A stretch of DNA of 64,000 nucleotides, from the NCBI GenBank assembly GCA_031835245.1, contig JAVKOQ010000117.1, positions 99,908 to 163,907 on the forward strand, read 5' to 3'. Positions 1-18,203 of this stretch are shown piece after piece. This DNA is from Balamuthia mandrillaris (lineage: Eukaryota; Discosea; Longamoebia; Balamuthiidae). The first letter of the stretch is position 1; the number at the start of each line of letters is the position of its first letter. The notes under the pieces are model-generated. The model was given only the letters and a program-made list of their open reading frames with translations. It was not told the origin of the DNA and did no database searches. The position numbers were made by a program, and so were the translations under genes.

Positions 1-5533
<5,533 letters not shown>

Positions 5534-5557
5534 GAAGAAGAAACAAATATTTGATAC

Positions 5558-8229
5558 TTATTTATTTGGTACGTTCCATTTTTCATCTTCATCGCTCTCG
5601 TCACTTAAGTCGCTGTCATCGTTAATAGGAAGAACCGCGTTCTCGCTTTGTTGTAACAAAATTAACTCTTTTCTGTAATTAAGAGCCAATCGCTTCCACT
5701 TTTTCTTTTTCCTCGTTTCAACTTTACACCTTTCTCTCTCTTCTTCTAACAACCGAAAAGTTTTCTCCAGTTGTTCTTTCAACAATTTTAACTCTTCTTC
5801 TCCTTCTAATGCTGATTTTCTTGTCGTTCGTTGAATGCCGTTTTTCGATGGTTCGTATTCTTCTTCTTCCTCCTCCTCTTCCTTTTCTTTTGCGTCTTTC
5901 TCTTCCTGCCCGGCTTTTTCTTTGTTGTTGACCCGTTTTTGATGTAAATCAGGTGAACTGAATGGTCTCTTCTTGTGATGTCGTTTGTTGGGAAGAACGA
6001 TGTCATCATTATTGTTGTTAGAAGAAGCTGATGGACGCGGAGTAAATGAGATTTGCTTGTCGCTGGAACGTTGTCGTTTGATGACATTCTTTTTGGATGG
6101 GTGTTTTCTTGCCAACGAACGTTCGCTCATCGCTCTGCGTAAGAATCCTTTTTCTTTCTTCTTACTGTCTTCTCCTCCTGCTCCTTCTTCTCCTTCTCTT
6201 TCTTCTTTATCTTCCTTTTCTTGGTTGTCCTTCTTTTCTTCGCTATCTTCTTCTTCTTGCTTCTTGTAAGAGTTTCTCAATCGAGAACCTTTTGCTTTCT
6301 TCTCAGAGTTGTTGATGATGCTTGGTGATGTTTGTTGCGGTAAATTCGGCGTGGAAAGTACTCTTCCGATCTTCTTCAAACTGTTCCTCTTCTTCGGTTC
6401 TTTCTCATCTTTCTCTTCTTTTTGCACACTAGAAGAAGAAGCCGAAGAGCTCAACTGTTGTTTCAACCGCTTCAATAGAGAAGGTTCGCTATCATATCTT
6501 CGCAGCGACTTTTTCTTCTCCTCCTCTGCTCCTTCCTTCGAGGCAAATATCGTTTGCGATGACGCCGCCTCCACACGCTCTCTCTCCTTTTGTTGCAGCT
6601 GTTGCAATCGTTGTTGCCTTTGCTGCTCCATCTCCTCCTGCTCCAGCTGCAACAGGTACTGCTCCCCGCCGACTTGTTGGATGATGTCTCTCTGCTGAAG
6701 GATGTGCTGCTTCAGGGAGGACCTGCTGCGTTTCAGAAGAGGATTGTCGTGGTAGGTCAGCTCCTCGGTGGATGCTTCCTCGTTGTTCAGCTTGGAGTCA
6801 TCGACAAAGGTTTTGCTCTTCTTGCCCAACACGTTCAACTTGTAGCTTGCTGGAAGTTTGGTGATAAATGGATGCTACAAAAGAGAAACAAGGATTAGGC
6901 GAGAAGGAGAAAGAGAAACACGACCAAAGCGATAACGCACAAGAAGGAGATCTTTGGCGGAGGGACGTTCGTTGGTGTCTTTCTTGAGGCAGGAGTTGAC
7001 AAAGTCGATGAACTCGGCAGACCATTTGCCCGTTCTCCCATCGATTTGAGGCGGCTCCGCGCATAGTATATTCACTATAGCCTTTTGTTTATTTTATTTT
7101 TTTTTAATAAAAAAATACGTGTAAATGATAACAAAGAACGAAGGAAGAAGAATAAACGAAGAAGCAGAGAAAGAAGAAGAAAGAAAGAACAAACCCTGCC
7201 AACGTGTTCGTTGGAATTGGGAGGACGTCCCTGGGCCAAATGGATGGCAGTGATGCCCAGCGACCAAATGTCTGCTTTAAAGTCATAGGCATCCCCTGCA
7301 AGGACCTCGGGGCTCATGTACAATGCTTTTTTTTAAATTGTTGTTTAAAGGTTACTCTCAGTGGATACTTCACTCTTTTGAAATAGAAAAAGGAAGCGAA
7401 GGTAACGTACGAGTTCCAACAAAGCTGTTGAATGCCTCGTTGTTGGCTTCGATGTTTTGCAGCTGGTTTGCTGTTCCAAAGTCGGCTATATCACACAAAT
7501 GAGAACGGAGAACGAGAACGAATGGAGATTGAAGAATGAAGAAAGAGAACGAGAGGTAATGATACCAAGTTTCATGCGGCCTTGTGCTGTTACTAAAATG
7601 TTTCCAGGCTTGAGATCCCTGGAGATAAGAAGAAAAACGAACAAGCGAACAGAACGTCACTAAGAATACAAAAAAAAGTGGATAGTGTTATCACTTCTCT
7701 TTCTCTCACCTGTGAATGATTTGGATTTCATGAAGATAGATGAGGGCAGTGATGACATCTCGAAAGATGTAAGCAATGTCTCGCTCCGTCAAAGTGTAGA
7801 CCCCCGCTCGCTTCATCACGTCCAAAACGGATCCGTAGCTGCAACATTCCATCATTATCTTTTGTCGTTTTTGTTATTTGTTTTTGTTGTTGAGAAAGTG
7901 AATAAACAGAGAAAGAAAGGAATAGAAAAGAGAAAGAAAAAGTTACCCAGAGAGAACAAGACCGAAAGCAGCAACCATAATAAGAGACGATGTGTCGATT
8001 CCTGCATCTCTTCAACGCATTGATCTCTTTCTGCAACTTTTGAGCCTCCTCCCATGCCTCCCTGTGATCCTCCTCATCGTTGGATGTTGGCATCGGGAGA
8101 GGAACGCATTTGATGGCTAATATGAAGCCAGTGTCTTTGTGTCTGGCTTTGTAGACTTTACCAAAGCCTCTGTTTGTTGAATTATTTATGAAGCAGCATA
8201 GAGAGAACGTTTAGAGCAAATAGAGAGAG

Positions 8230-8277
<48 letters not shown>

Positions 8278-9831
8278 CAGAGAGAATGAATAATGTGGAA
8301 TGAAGCAAATAACAAAAGATTGAAAATATAGAATGCAATGGAAAAAAAACAAACCCTTGCCCAAGTTTAGACACGAGTCTAAACTCAGAGGCAGCCTCTC
8401 GCGGTCCATCCATGGCCTTCCACTCAAAGTCAAAGTCCACATGCGCCTTGTGCCTTGCGTTCGTAGGAGCGGAGATGATAATGGATCCCATGCTCTCATC
8501 CGCTTTCTTCTTCTTTCTCGTTATTCTGAACCTTCTATATTTGTTGAGTTCTTCTTCTGTTTCTTCTTTCTCCTTCTCTTTCTCCTTCTCTTCGCTCAAT
8601 TCATCTTTTTCTTTCTCTTTCTCTTTCTCTTTCTCTTTTTCTTTCTCTTCTTTACGTTGCAGCAAAGGAGAGAAAGAAACGGGGGAACCGACCGGGCTGT
8701 TCGTTGTGCTTTTGCTCAAATGTTTGCGATGACTGCTCGTGATGATGAGAGAAGAGGTTGCTGTTGTTTTGGTTGCTGCCGGCTCGTCGGTTGTTTCTTT
8801 CTTCACGCTTGAGGAGAACGAGCCCTTCCGTTCGAGCGATCTTCGCTTGTTGGTTCCGCTCTTTAGGGAGGCGAACACGGAGCGAGCTGACAAATGTCGA
8901 ACGAGACCTTTTTCCGAGGACTTCTTTTTCTTTTTCTTCTTGTCTTCTTCCACGTTTCGGTCCTCATTTTCTTTGCCAGCGTCCTTGTCTCTGTTTTCTT
9001 CTTTCAGTGGAGAGGTTGAAGAGGTCAAGGATGGAGAAGAGGACGAAGGAGAAGGTGGTGATGCAGGGAGAATGTATCCCGCTCGGATGAACTGTTCGTT
9101 CAGTTCGAGGAAACGTTGTGATAAACGAACATTCTCTGGTGTCTGTTTTGTTGTTTTAGAGAAGAGATAAGAGAGAAGCAGAGAAGCGAGAGAAGAGAAG
9201 AGAGAAGAGTGCCAGAAAGGACAGAGGAGAAGGAAGGGAAGAGCAAAGAAAGATAGTGTACCGCGTGCTCGGTTTCAAAGTCAGGCGGAAGGACTCGCAT
9301 GGACATTCTTTTGGAGAGAGGAACCGGCGCTTCCTTTTGCTGTGGTTGCTCTTCTTCTTCCTCCTCCTCTTCGTTGATCTCTTCAATCTGCCATTTTTGT
9401 TGGCTTTTCTCCCAATCGAGCTCTTCCTCCTCTTCCTCTTCTTCCTCATCTTCTCCCAAGCCTTCCACTATTTCTTCTTCCTTCAGAAGGCTGTGGTGGT
9501 TCATCTTGGTCTTCCTTTTGTAATTATTGGAGATGAACATTTGGCCTTCCTCTGGCAGCTCCTCCTCTTCGAACTCCGTGTAGACCGCAACGTCTCCATC
9601 CACAACCACCGGTTTCGGCCTCCACGAACGGAGGGTGTTTGTTGTTTCTTCGGTGCTGCTAAAAGCCTGTTCGTCTTCTTCTTGTTCTTCTTCTTTTCGT
9701 TTCGTAGGGGTGACATTATAGGAATGGCGTTTTTGGTTCTGCTGCTGCTGCTCTTCATTTGTGGTGGTGGCGAGGTCGAGCCTACGGTTGATGCCCAAGC
9801 GACGGAGGTGGTCGTTGGAAAGAGCAGCCAT
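5558..9831 (-). CDS. Ste20/MST-like serine/threonine kinase with long low-complexity arms
   Basis: Protein kinase of the STE20/germinal-centre group, closest in motifs to Hippo/MST kinases (inference from motifs only). About 446 residues of acidic and Lys/Glu-rich sequence precede the kinase domain. The glycine loop [11 protein letters not shown] is formed by splicing exon 2 (ends 8355) to the next exon. Then come AIKC (catalytic Lys), EINALKRC (helix C), HRDLKPGN, DFGTA and a spliced [11 protein letters not shown]. The subdomain IX stretch [16 protein letters not shown] is typical of MST kinases. The kinase domain ends at HPF near 6860, and about 430 residues of Gln/Glu/Lys coiled-coil-like tail follow; I see no clear SARAH domain. 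The start ATG at 9831 opens exon 1 (9831-9262). The stop is 24 bp from the ZGRF1 stop in convergent orientation. One intron near 8224-8277 carries a microsatellite that is (CT)n on the sense strand. Confidence 0.85.
8221..8280 (-). repeat. (CT)n microsatellite in kinase intron
   Basis: Near-perfect GA dinucleotides on the plus strand, which is CT on the sense strand of the kinase gene. It lies inside the intron that splits the glycine-rich loop. Confidence 0.9.
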
Positions 9832-10332
9832 GCAGGAGCAAGCAGGAAGAATGTGACCGTTCTATTCTTGTTGTTGTGACCTTTTTCTTTTGGTTAATTT
9901 TGTAATGGGTTGCATTACACCGCAATTTGGCTACTGTTTTTCGATGACAGTTCATTTTTGTCCAACAACAAGAGCTGAAATACATCGAGACAACCCACAG
10001 TTGAACCTCCCCTCCATTCCCTCGGAATCTAGATGATCAATCGATGAACATCGATCGGGAAGCTCTGCTCGCTTTTACATGACGACACGAAAATGTCGAC
10101 GCACGAGGGGCCAAGACCTTCTTTTGTAATGACGACGTGAAGGGTCGTTAACTTTTATTTCACGACGACGTGGAGGCTTCGAGGGTTCGGTGTCGATGAA
10201 TTTCAAATTACATTCGAAAGAAAAAATTATATAAAAACGTTTAAAAAAAAAGTAGCAAAAGAGTAGCGGAGGAGGAAGATTAAGATCAGATCAGAGAGAA
10301 ACGATTGAAAATAATAATAAAAAAATTAAAAA
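9832..10332. promoter_or_regulatory. Divergent promoter, kinase (-) / CCCH gene (+)
   Basis: A 500-bp spacer between divergent starts, without a convincing ORF. It holds ATCGATGAACATCGATCGG at about 10039-10057. Three partly similar GACGACRYG-type words lie at about 10081, 10131 and 10163, the first followed by GTCGAC at 10095. An A-rich leader runs up to the ATG at 10333. The promoter role is inferred from position. Confidence 0.5.
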
Positions 10333-13300
10333 ATGGATTCCAGTGGCATCAGGCATCGCTCGGACTCTGGGGGTGGCAGCAGAAGGCAAGGACCTCCTCC
10401 CCAGTCCACCAGCTGGCGGACCAAGCCCTGCTATCATGGACCAAGGGCTACTGTCGCAACGGGGACCGCTGCAACTTTTACCATGCCCCCAAGCAGAAGG
10501 GGGGCGTGGTCTCTGCCGCCAGCGGGGATAACAGCATCAGTATCGGTGGCGGGAGAGAGAGCAGCAGCAGAGAGTCCTCGAAACGGATTTCTCCGCTGAG
10601 CGTTCCCTTTGATGAGCACCATCGCCACTACAACAAAAGAAAGAGAGCCTCCGAGGAATCTTCCTCTTCGCCATACTCCTCCTCCTCCTATTCTTCTTCC
10701 TCCTCCTCCTCTTCCTCCTCTTCCCCCTCGCCTTCGTTTTTGTCTTCTTCTTCTTCAGTGGATGGTAGAGACTATCTTTCACAACAAAACAGTAAACGCA
10801 AGAGGTCCCTCTCCCCTCTTTCTCCGCATCGTTCCTCTGCCTATTCCTCTTCTTCAGATCGTTCTTCTGGCGTTTCCCGTTCACCTGCTTCCTCACGTTC
10901 TCCTCCTCGCTCCGCTTCTTCTTCTGCTGCTTCTTCTTCGGTGTTTTCTTTGTCGCAACAAAATGGCGCAAGTGGAGTGGAGGACGAAGAAGTGGAAGAA
11001 GGAATGATCGTTGAAACACCACCACCATCACTCGGCACCAAGACCTCTTTCGCCTCTATCTCCTCTTCGTCTTCTTCCGCAGCCCCTCTTTCTTCTACAT
11101 TTTCCGCTTCTCCTTCTTCCTTTTCGTCATCCTCGCTGTCTGCTTCTTCTGTAAGTGCGACTGCCGCTTCGCCCTCCTCCTCGCTTTCTTCTTTTGCTTC
11201 TCCCGCAATTGCGACTTCCACCTTAACATCCAAGAAACACGAAGGCGGTAACAACACCAACATCACCTTTTCTCGTCCCTCTCAACCTCCTCTTTCTACT
11301 TCCGCGCCGAAAACAACACCACCAATCCAACAACCACAACAACCACAACAATCACAACAACCACAGCAACTACAAATACCGCAGCGATCCAAAGTGGTCA
11401 ACATGTTTGGAATGAGGATAGCCGTAGCCAAGTCTACTCCAACTGCTTCTCTAAGCAGTACCACTAACTTGACACAAATGCCAACTACAACAACGGCGAC
11501 GTCTGCTAGTCCAACAACTACAACGGCAGAGAAGATACAGACCGCAACAACGCAGATAACAACGACGAGTGGAAAAGAAACACAGGCCACGGAGATGGTA
11601 AAAGCAGTGGGCAGCAGTACGACTGAGGTAGAAAGAACAGCTATAAAGAGCGAGAGCGAAAGCGGAATGTCGTTGGACCTTGACAAGTTTATAACGGACG
11701 TAAAAGAACAACAAAAGCAAAAACAGTTGCAGAGCAGCAACAGTGAACTCCAAGCTTTCGCTGAATCGTCTTCCGCCACAACAGCAACAAACGCAACGAC
11801 GACAACGTTATTGACTCCTTCTTCATCAATCGCTCCGATATCGACGATAACAACAGCTAAAGTTACCGAAGAAGAACCAATGGACTTATCGGAGGATAGA
11901 ACCACTAGCATGTCACCCAACATTCGAAGCACGAGCGCAAGCATCAGTCTTGCCACAAGTCACCGCAACTACGATGATGAGAAGAAGCGGAAGAACGAGA
12001 CAAAGGACATTGTCGACGAGAGTCGTGACAGAACTCGAACCAGGAGTAGAAGCCGAAGCCGAAGCCGAACAAACAGAAGCGAGTCCTTTCATCGTTCCAG
12101 CCGTAGCAGAAGCAGAAGCCGAAGCCGAAGCCCTTCTTCAGGTAGGATGACGAGCAGCTCGCTGCAACGAAAAGACTATCACCAGCGCGGCTTAAGCCTA
12201 GAGCGAGACAAAAGATATTATGCTTATCGTGACCGAGACCGTGATGACGTTTATCGTCGCCATGACTATAATCGACAAACGACAGATAAACCTACATCAA
12301 CGACATCAACAACAACAACTAGTACTTACAGAGAAAGTACTTGGAATAATTATAAAGGCAGCAGTCGTCCTTACAAGAAAAATGCCCCCGACGTTTGGAT
12401 TAACCCCAAATACAGAGATAGATACGCTGATAGAGACAGAGACGGAGACGGAGACGGAGAAAGAGACAGAGACAGAGATAGAGACAGAGATAGAGATAGA
12501 GACAGAGATAGAGACAGAGAACTGGACCGAGATAGGGAAAGAGACAGAGACAGAGATAGAGACAGGGACAGAGACAGGGACAGAGACAGCGACAGAGATG
12601 GATATAAATACAGAGACAGAAGCGCCGGAAGAGAAAGAACATTACGATATGATGGCAATGAGGTAGACGTAGGTCGGCGTCCTCGTAGTGCGGAGCGAAC
12701 CACGACCTCGAGCAACGTCACCGCTTCTTCTGCTTCTCCTGATGTCATTTCTCCAACAAAGAAAGCATCTGAATCTACTTCCAGTAAACACGTTGATGGT
12801 AAGCAACAACAACAATTAGTGTTAAGTTCTTCTGTGCAACAATCCACATTATCAGCAATAACACAACAGAAAGCAACAACAACAAATGCAGAGAGCATCA
12901 AAGCATCGTCAACTGCCGCTGCTTTGGTCGGTGTTAAAAATGAAGGAGAAAGTGGCACTGCAATAACTTCGCCAACAACAATACCAACAACAACGAAACC
13001 AGCGCCCGCTCCAGTTTCAACGGCTTTAACTTCAACAGGCACAGCAACAGCATTAACAACCGCGGCAGCAGCAATGCAGAAAAGCAAATCAGCAACAACT
13101 TCGCAAAATCATGACGACTCTCAATTACTGTCATTCCTCTCAACACTTAAATCAGAGGAACAATCGCATGAGGCGACACTGCGCATCGCACTCGAGCTTG
13201 AAATGCAAAAGCTGCGCGCCCAGCAATTGCAGTTTGAGTTAGCGAAGGAACAGCTCAAAAAGGAGGCACAAATGTTGCTGGAACAACAGTTGTTACCTCA

Positions 13301-14425
13301 AGTGATGGGCATTACTTCTGTTCCTTATGCTACCACAAACGTTACGAACATTCCACCAACGTCAACACCATTATCTCATCAAACTCCATCTTCTTCTTTG
13401 CCACAGCAAAGAGTTGTTTCTTCTTCTCCCTCTCTTTCTTCTTCTCTTTCTTTTCCTTCTGTTCCTTCTACACCAGCACTGTCCACTCCAGCCAAGAACG
13501 AATCTCTTTCGTCTTCGTTATCAAATCGTTCTCAACTGCCTTCTTCCTCTTCCTCTTCTGCATATCCTCAAGTCAAATATGAGCAACGGTGGGACATGAG
13601 ACTGCAGCAGCTGCGTGAGTATAGAGCTCACTTTGGGCACAGCCGCATTCCTTGCAAGTATCCCCCAAATCAACAACTCGCAAATTGGACCCACAAGCAA
13701 AGACGCGACTTTAAGGTTTCTCTTTTTGTTTCTTTCTTGTTTCTCTTTATGCTTCTCTTTGTGCTTTTTATATTACATTTTATTTTATATTCTGAAAAAC
13801 GCAACAAAATAACCAAAAAAAAAAAAAGAATGGTTTGATGACCGAAAAAAGAGTTGCCAAATGGTCAGCTTTTCTAGCTGAAGTAAAAGAACAGGAATTC
13901 GATCCATCCACCAAAGCAACGGATGACGACGAAGACATTCCTGAAGATGAGGACGCAGAAGAAGAAGAAGTGGAAAACACAATTATGGAGCGAGAAGACA
14001 GAAGAATGGATGATGCAGGAAACATCATCCTCTTTAAAGAGGGAGACTATATCTTCACCTATGGCGATGCCTCATTAGCTTCATCTCCAGCTTTATCATC
14101 AACAGCGGAAGACAAACAACAAGCGGAAACAGAATCATCATCGAAACAAGTGCAACTGCATCTCTTAAAATGTTGTTGCTTGCAGGAAGACATCAAGGAC
14201 AGCTTTTCGGACAACTACAAAATCCTGGTCCGTTGGTTGGAAGGAGAGCTGCCCACGGGGCTCTACTCGACGACCGCCCGCAAGGGCGTCATTCACAAGA
14301 AGAACGTCCTGTGCGCGGTGGACCTCATGCAATTGGAGCCCGGGAAGTTCTTCCTCAAGTCACAGGAGAAGGAAAAGATACATAGCGCGCTCGCTCGTTC
14401 TCGTTTCTTCTCCAAAAGAGAATAA
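10333..14425 (+). CDS. CCCH zinc finger / RS-domain / helicase-associated (HA) domain protein; finger split between frames
   Basis: A large probable RNA-binding protein. A CCCH finger at about 10420-10490 resembles the C-x7-C-x5-C-x3-H finger of CPSF30. However, TKPCY lies in the frame that starts with the ATG at 10333, and WTKGYCRNGDRCNFYHA lies in the next frame; one base appears to be missing near 10435. This may be an assembly error, a strain mutation or real frameshifting. Then follow a Ser-rich region, Ala/Thr/Gln-rich segments, an RS domain at about 12030-12140 and an Arg-Asp repeat at about 12430-12620. A predicted coiled coil lies at about 13150-13300. An HA domain starts near 13579 (W..L..Y, HFGHSRIP, NWTHKQRRDFK), is interrupted by the intron at about 13714-13828, and continues with NGLMTEKRVAKW. 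The tail is acidic. RS domains usually mark splicing or mRNA-processing factors. The stop is 16 bp from the TWINKLE stop. Confidence 0.75.
12430..12620 (+). repeat. Coding Arg-Asp repeat, (GACAGA)n-like
   Basis: An imperfect six-base repeat inside the CCCH gene, translated as alternating Arg-Asp. RD repeats of this kind occur in RNA-processing proteins such as NELF-E and U1-70K. The repeat leaves long antisense Ser-Leu ORFs that are artefacts. Confidence 0.9.
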
Positions 14426-14441
14426 TAATATTAGCAGAAAG

Positions 14442-16932
14442 TTACTCTTCTCCCAATCCCTCCTCGTCTCCTTCGTTGGCGGAAACAAAGGCGTGGTCGC
14501 TCTTGTACTCGTAAACAAATTCTTTGGTGCGGCCGTTCTTTGTCCCGCCGAAAGAGGCTTTTGGGTGAGTGGACGTTGCCGGTTTCGTGGCGGCCTCTGT
14601 CGTTTCTTCTTGGGGTGGTTCGTCCAGCACGAGCTCGGTGAAGCGGCAGGTGTCCTTGTGGAAACGGAGAGGGAAAGAGCCTGTCTGGCCGTCGAAACGG
14701 TTCTTGCGAATGTCGAGGTACTTCCAGTCCTTGCCCTTTTGCAACATGACGACGTTGTCGGCCTCTTGTGTTGCTTTCACGCTGCCAAACACTGAAGCGT
14801 TTGTCAGTGGTACTCCTGTTCATGATGCATCGCTTTAGTTGGAAACATACAAACAAAAATAAAAAAGACGAAACGAAACACACAAGAGAGAAGAGAGGTA
14901 CCGTCGTCCTGTTTACGAGGATGGACTACCAGAGTGATATGCACGTTCTTGTCGGTCGCAAATCTCCTGAACTCCTCCAAGGCTCTGTCCTGGTGATCAA
15001 ACTTGCCAAAGTGATTAGGGTTGTTGGAAGAGCCAGCTCCAGACAACATGAACTGTAAGTTGTCCAGAACGATATGCTCCACGTCGTAGACGTAGACGGC
15101 GTACTCCATGGCGTCGAGCACTTGCTCCACGGAGGTGCTGCCATAGAATTTGAGAAAGTAGAGCGGCAGCTCGGAGAACTTGCGCGTGTGTTCCTCCCAT
15201 TTGTCTTTACTCTCTATGAGGCTTTCCAGTGGAGCCTATTTTTTTTTTTTTCCTTCATGAATGAGTGGAAAGGAAGCAGACGCATACCGAGTAAGAAGGA
15301 GATTGGAGGAAGAAAGAATAAAAGAAACCTGAGTATATTGCTGCAACATCTTTTTGAGAAGAATGGTATTTTTGATCTCAAAGCTGCCCCATAGAGTAGG
15401 CACTCCTTGTGCCGCAAAGTCCAATGACAGTTGACTCAAAAAAGTCGTTTTGCCTTTTGGATAAGGGAGCAAGGGAGAGGTTCATGTTAGATGAAAAAAT
15501 ACGAAGGACGACAAAGGAAGAAGCAAAAGCAGGAAAGGAAGAAAAGGAGAACGAGCAAAATTACAAACCTATGCCAGTGTGTCCGGTAAAAATAGTGAGT
15601 TCACCTTTACGATGGCCCTTCAACATAGTATTGAACGATGGAAAGTCGTTGCTCGTCTTGCCTCTGATCTGTGCCGCATTGCCAATCATCCTATGTATTT
15701 CGTCTTTCAAATCCTCAAACACAAAGATCTTGTTGTGGGGAATACGCTTCGCTTTCGCCAACAACGCCGACAGGTTCTTGCCCTGTCTTAGCGCATCGTT
15801 GGCATCTTTGGGGCCGTCGGGGTCTCCATCTTTGGTGGAGACGAGGTAACACCGCTTCAAGCCCAACTTTTGGGCAAACTTGTGAGCTCCATCCTGACCA
15901 GGCACGTCGTCATCCATCCAAAGATAGATTTTGGAGAAGCGCTCCAACTGAGGAAGGAGCTCTATGGGCAGGGATTGAGCGCCATTGGGGAGAGAGATGG
16001 CGGGCATACCGGTGGCCTGGTGCACAGCCATCGCGTCGTACTCTCCTTCAGTGAGGACCACTTCGGTGTCCGTTGGCTTAATGGTGTGCCACCCAAAGAG
16101 TCCCCATACTTTTTTTGGGTTGTAAGCCAGGCAGCGATGAGACGAAGAATGAAAAAGAAAGTAAAAAAGAAAAGATAGAAGAAAGCAAACCTCCTCCTTT
16201 AGGCTCCAGCCGTTGTAAGCTTTTGTTGTCAATGGCACGCAGTTTAACACGTTGCACGACAGACCTTCCTCCCTTTGATGGATGGGCATCGATCCAGGGA
16301 AACGTAACGCACGTATGCTCCTTCCATGTATTGCTGACAGGATCGTAAAAGTTAAAGTTGGTGGCCCCCACTTTGTACTTCTTAATCACATCGAGGGAGA
16401 GATGGCGGTGGCTTGGATCCTTTTTGCCCGTTAGCATTTGCATCACTTTTGGAAATTGACCTTCCATCAAGCCTGTGGTATACTTATTGACCGTTGTCTG
16501 TGTTTTGATACAGTCAGCCATCCGAAAAGACAATGCTGATGGAGAATGAAAAGAAGAAAGGAAAGAAAAAGAACAAGCATATGCAGAAGAAAAAGAAAGA
16601 AACAATGAAGAAAGAGCGAGAAAAGGAACCTGAACAGGAAGAATAGGTTTGGAAGGAGTCGGCGCGGTGATGGCAATTGAGTCCTCACGGGCGGTAGGCG
16701 CAACGACCTCTCCACCTCCCCCAAGCAGCTTCTTAAAGTCAAACCATGAACCCTTCTTCCCACACCGATGACAAAAGAATGCACCTTTGATGAAAAATGT
16801 GTTTTTTTAAAACCAGCGTTTTAGTTTGTTCGAAGTGCGGAAGCCGAAACCAGAGCAGAGAACCGAGAGAGCAGTGAGAGCAGTGAAAGCAGCATGTGCG
16901 TGTGCGTGAGAAAGAGAAGAGAGAAGAGAGAG

Positions 16933-16967
<35 letters not shown>

Positions 16968-17842
16968 AGAAGAATAGATAGCGAACCAGTGCTGCGAGAA
17001 ATATAGAGCTTGAAAAGGTTGTCGGGCTTGTTCTTGTGGTCCGGGCAGCAAGGACACTCCCTCACGATGATCTCCTCGCCGGTGAGCCTGTGGACGACCC
17101 TCATCCTGGCCAGGAAGGCGAGCACGTCCCCCTCCGCTATTTGAAAGTGGGACGACACGAACGTGGTTCCAGCAGCGATTGGCTGTTGAGCTTGGCGTTG
17201 GTGTTGTCGGTCTTCTTCTTCTTCTTCTTTGGTGGCTTCGTCCAGGTTCGGCTCTTCTTCGTGCACTTCGTTCGGAGAGTCGTCGGCATGACGCTCATCT
17301 TCCTCTTCTTCCTCTTCTGATGCTTGTGGCTCTTTTGGCGGTTGTTTGGCAGAAGGAAGCGGTGGTGTTGAAGCGGTGGCAGAGACTTTGGTTCGTTTGA
17401 GTGAAGAAGTGGGAGGTGAGGCTGTGGAGGAGGTGGAGGAGGAAGAAGAAGAGGGTTTCTTGGATTTCTTTTTTTCTTTAGCGGCGGCGGCGGATGTTGA
17501 TGATGAGGTTTTGCTTTTCACGCCGCGGCGGGAAGAGAAAAGCGGGAGTGGAGGTTGGTTGTTGTTGGAAGGCAGCGACAACAGCCGTGTCGTTTTTGTT
17601 CTGGTGAGAGAAGACGAAGAAGGGTGAAGAGGAAAAGAAAAGATGGGAAGAACAGAAGATGGCTTCTTTCTTTGGCGCAAATAAATAAAAGGAGGAGACG
17701 GGGCTCGTGACGCGGAAGGTGGAGAGTAGCGGCGAAGAGGAAGAGACCGCACTCCTCCGGAGGGAAAAAGAGCGAGCTCGGGCCGGTACCGTTGCACCGA
17801 ACCCGAGAGGAGCGTCGTTGTTGCGCCTCTTCCTTTCCACAT
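14442..17842 (-). CDS. TWNK: TWINKLE mitochondrial DNA helicase-primase (T7 gp4-like)
   Basis: Replicative hexameric helicase of mitochondrial DNA. From the ATG at 17842 the first 60 or so residues are Arg/Ser-rich with few acids, fitting a mitochondrial presequence; a long Ser/Pro/Glu linker follows. The primase zinc module is present: CPCC near 17045 and, after an intron, [11 protein letters not shown] near 16760. TOPRIM motifs follow: [12 protein letters not shown] (about 16035) and [11 protein letters not shown] (about 15900). The RecA-like helicase has Walker A GHTGIGKTTF, split by an intron at about 15460-15570, then IVLDNLQ (Walker B) and VVHPRKQ. Animal TWINKLE has lost the zinc cysteines, whereas plant and protist forms keep them and can prime. 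By motif this protein could both prime and unwind, which is inferred. It has about eight exons. Confidence 0.93.
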
Positions 17843-18203
17843 CTTTATTTTTTTTTTGAGTTGAATTTTTTCTTCGAAATTTGTCGACACTATATGAAGA
17901 ATCGAAAGAATGCAAACAATGTTAAAACATTTTAAGAACGAAAGGAATGTGGGATTCTTAAAATTCCAAAGGAACATGAGGGGTTACCCCTGCAAACTTA
18001 GAAAAAGAAGAAGAAAAAGCCGAGAGCGAAACGGAAGAAAACCAAAGCAACGCGCCGCACCACACGAAGCAGACGGCAGGAGACAGAGACCTCGCGCGAA
18101 GCGATCGATACACGAGGAAATAAATAAAAAAAATCGATTTATCCACTTCCATTTGGGTTTGGAGTTAAGGCCAAAAAAAAAACAATAACAAAAAAGCAGA
18201 AGA
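17843..18203. promoter_or_regulatory. Divergent promoter, TWINKLE (-) / STK11IP (+)
   Basis: A 360-bp spacer between divergent starts. It is AT-rich on the TWINKLE side (AAATTTGTCGACACTATATG near 17876) and purine-rich before the STK11IP ATG. No ORF here is credible. Confidence 0.4.

Noticed and set aside
12371-13087. 238-residue minus-strand ORF with Ser-Leu repeats
   Set aside because: Antisense of the Arg-Asp repeat of the CCCH gene; no family features.
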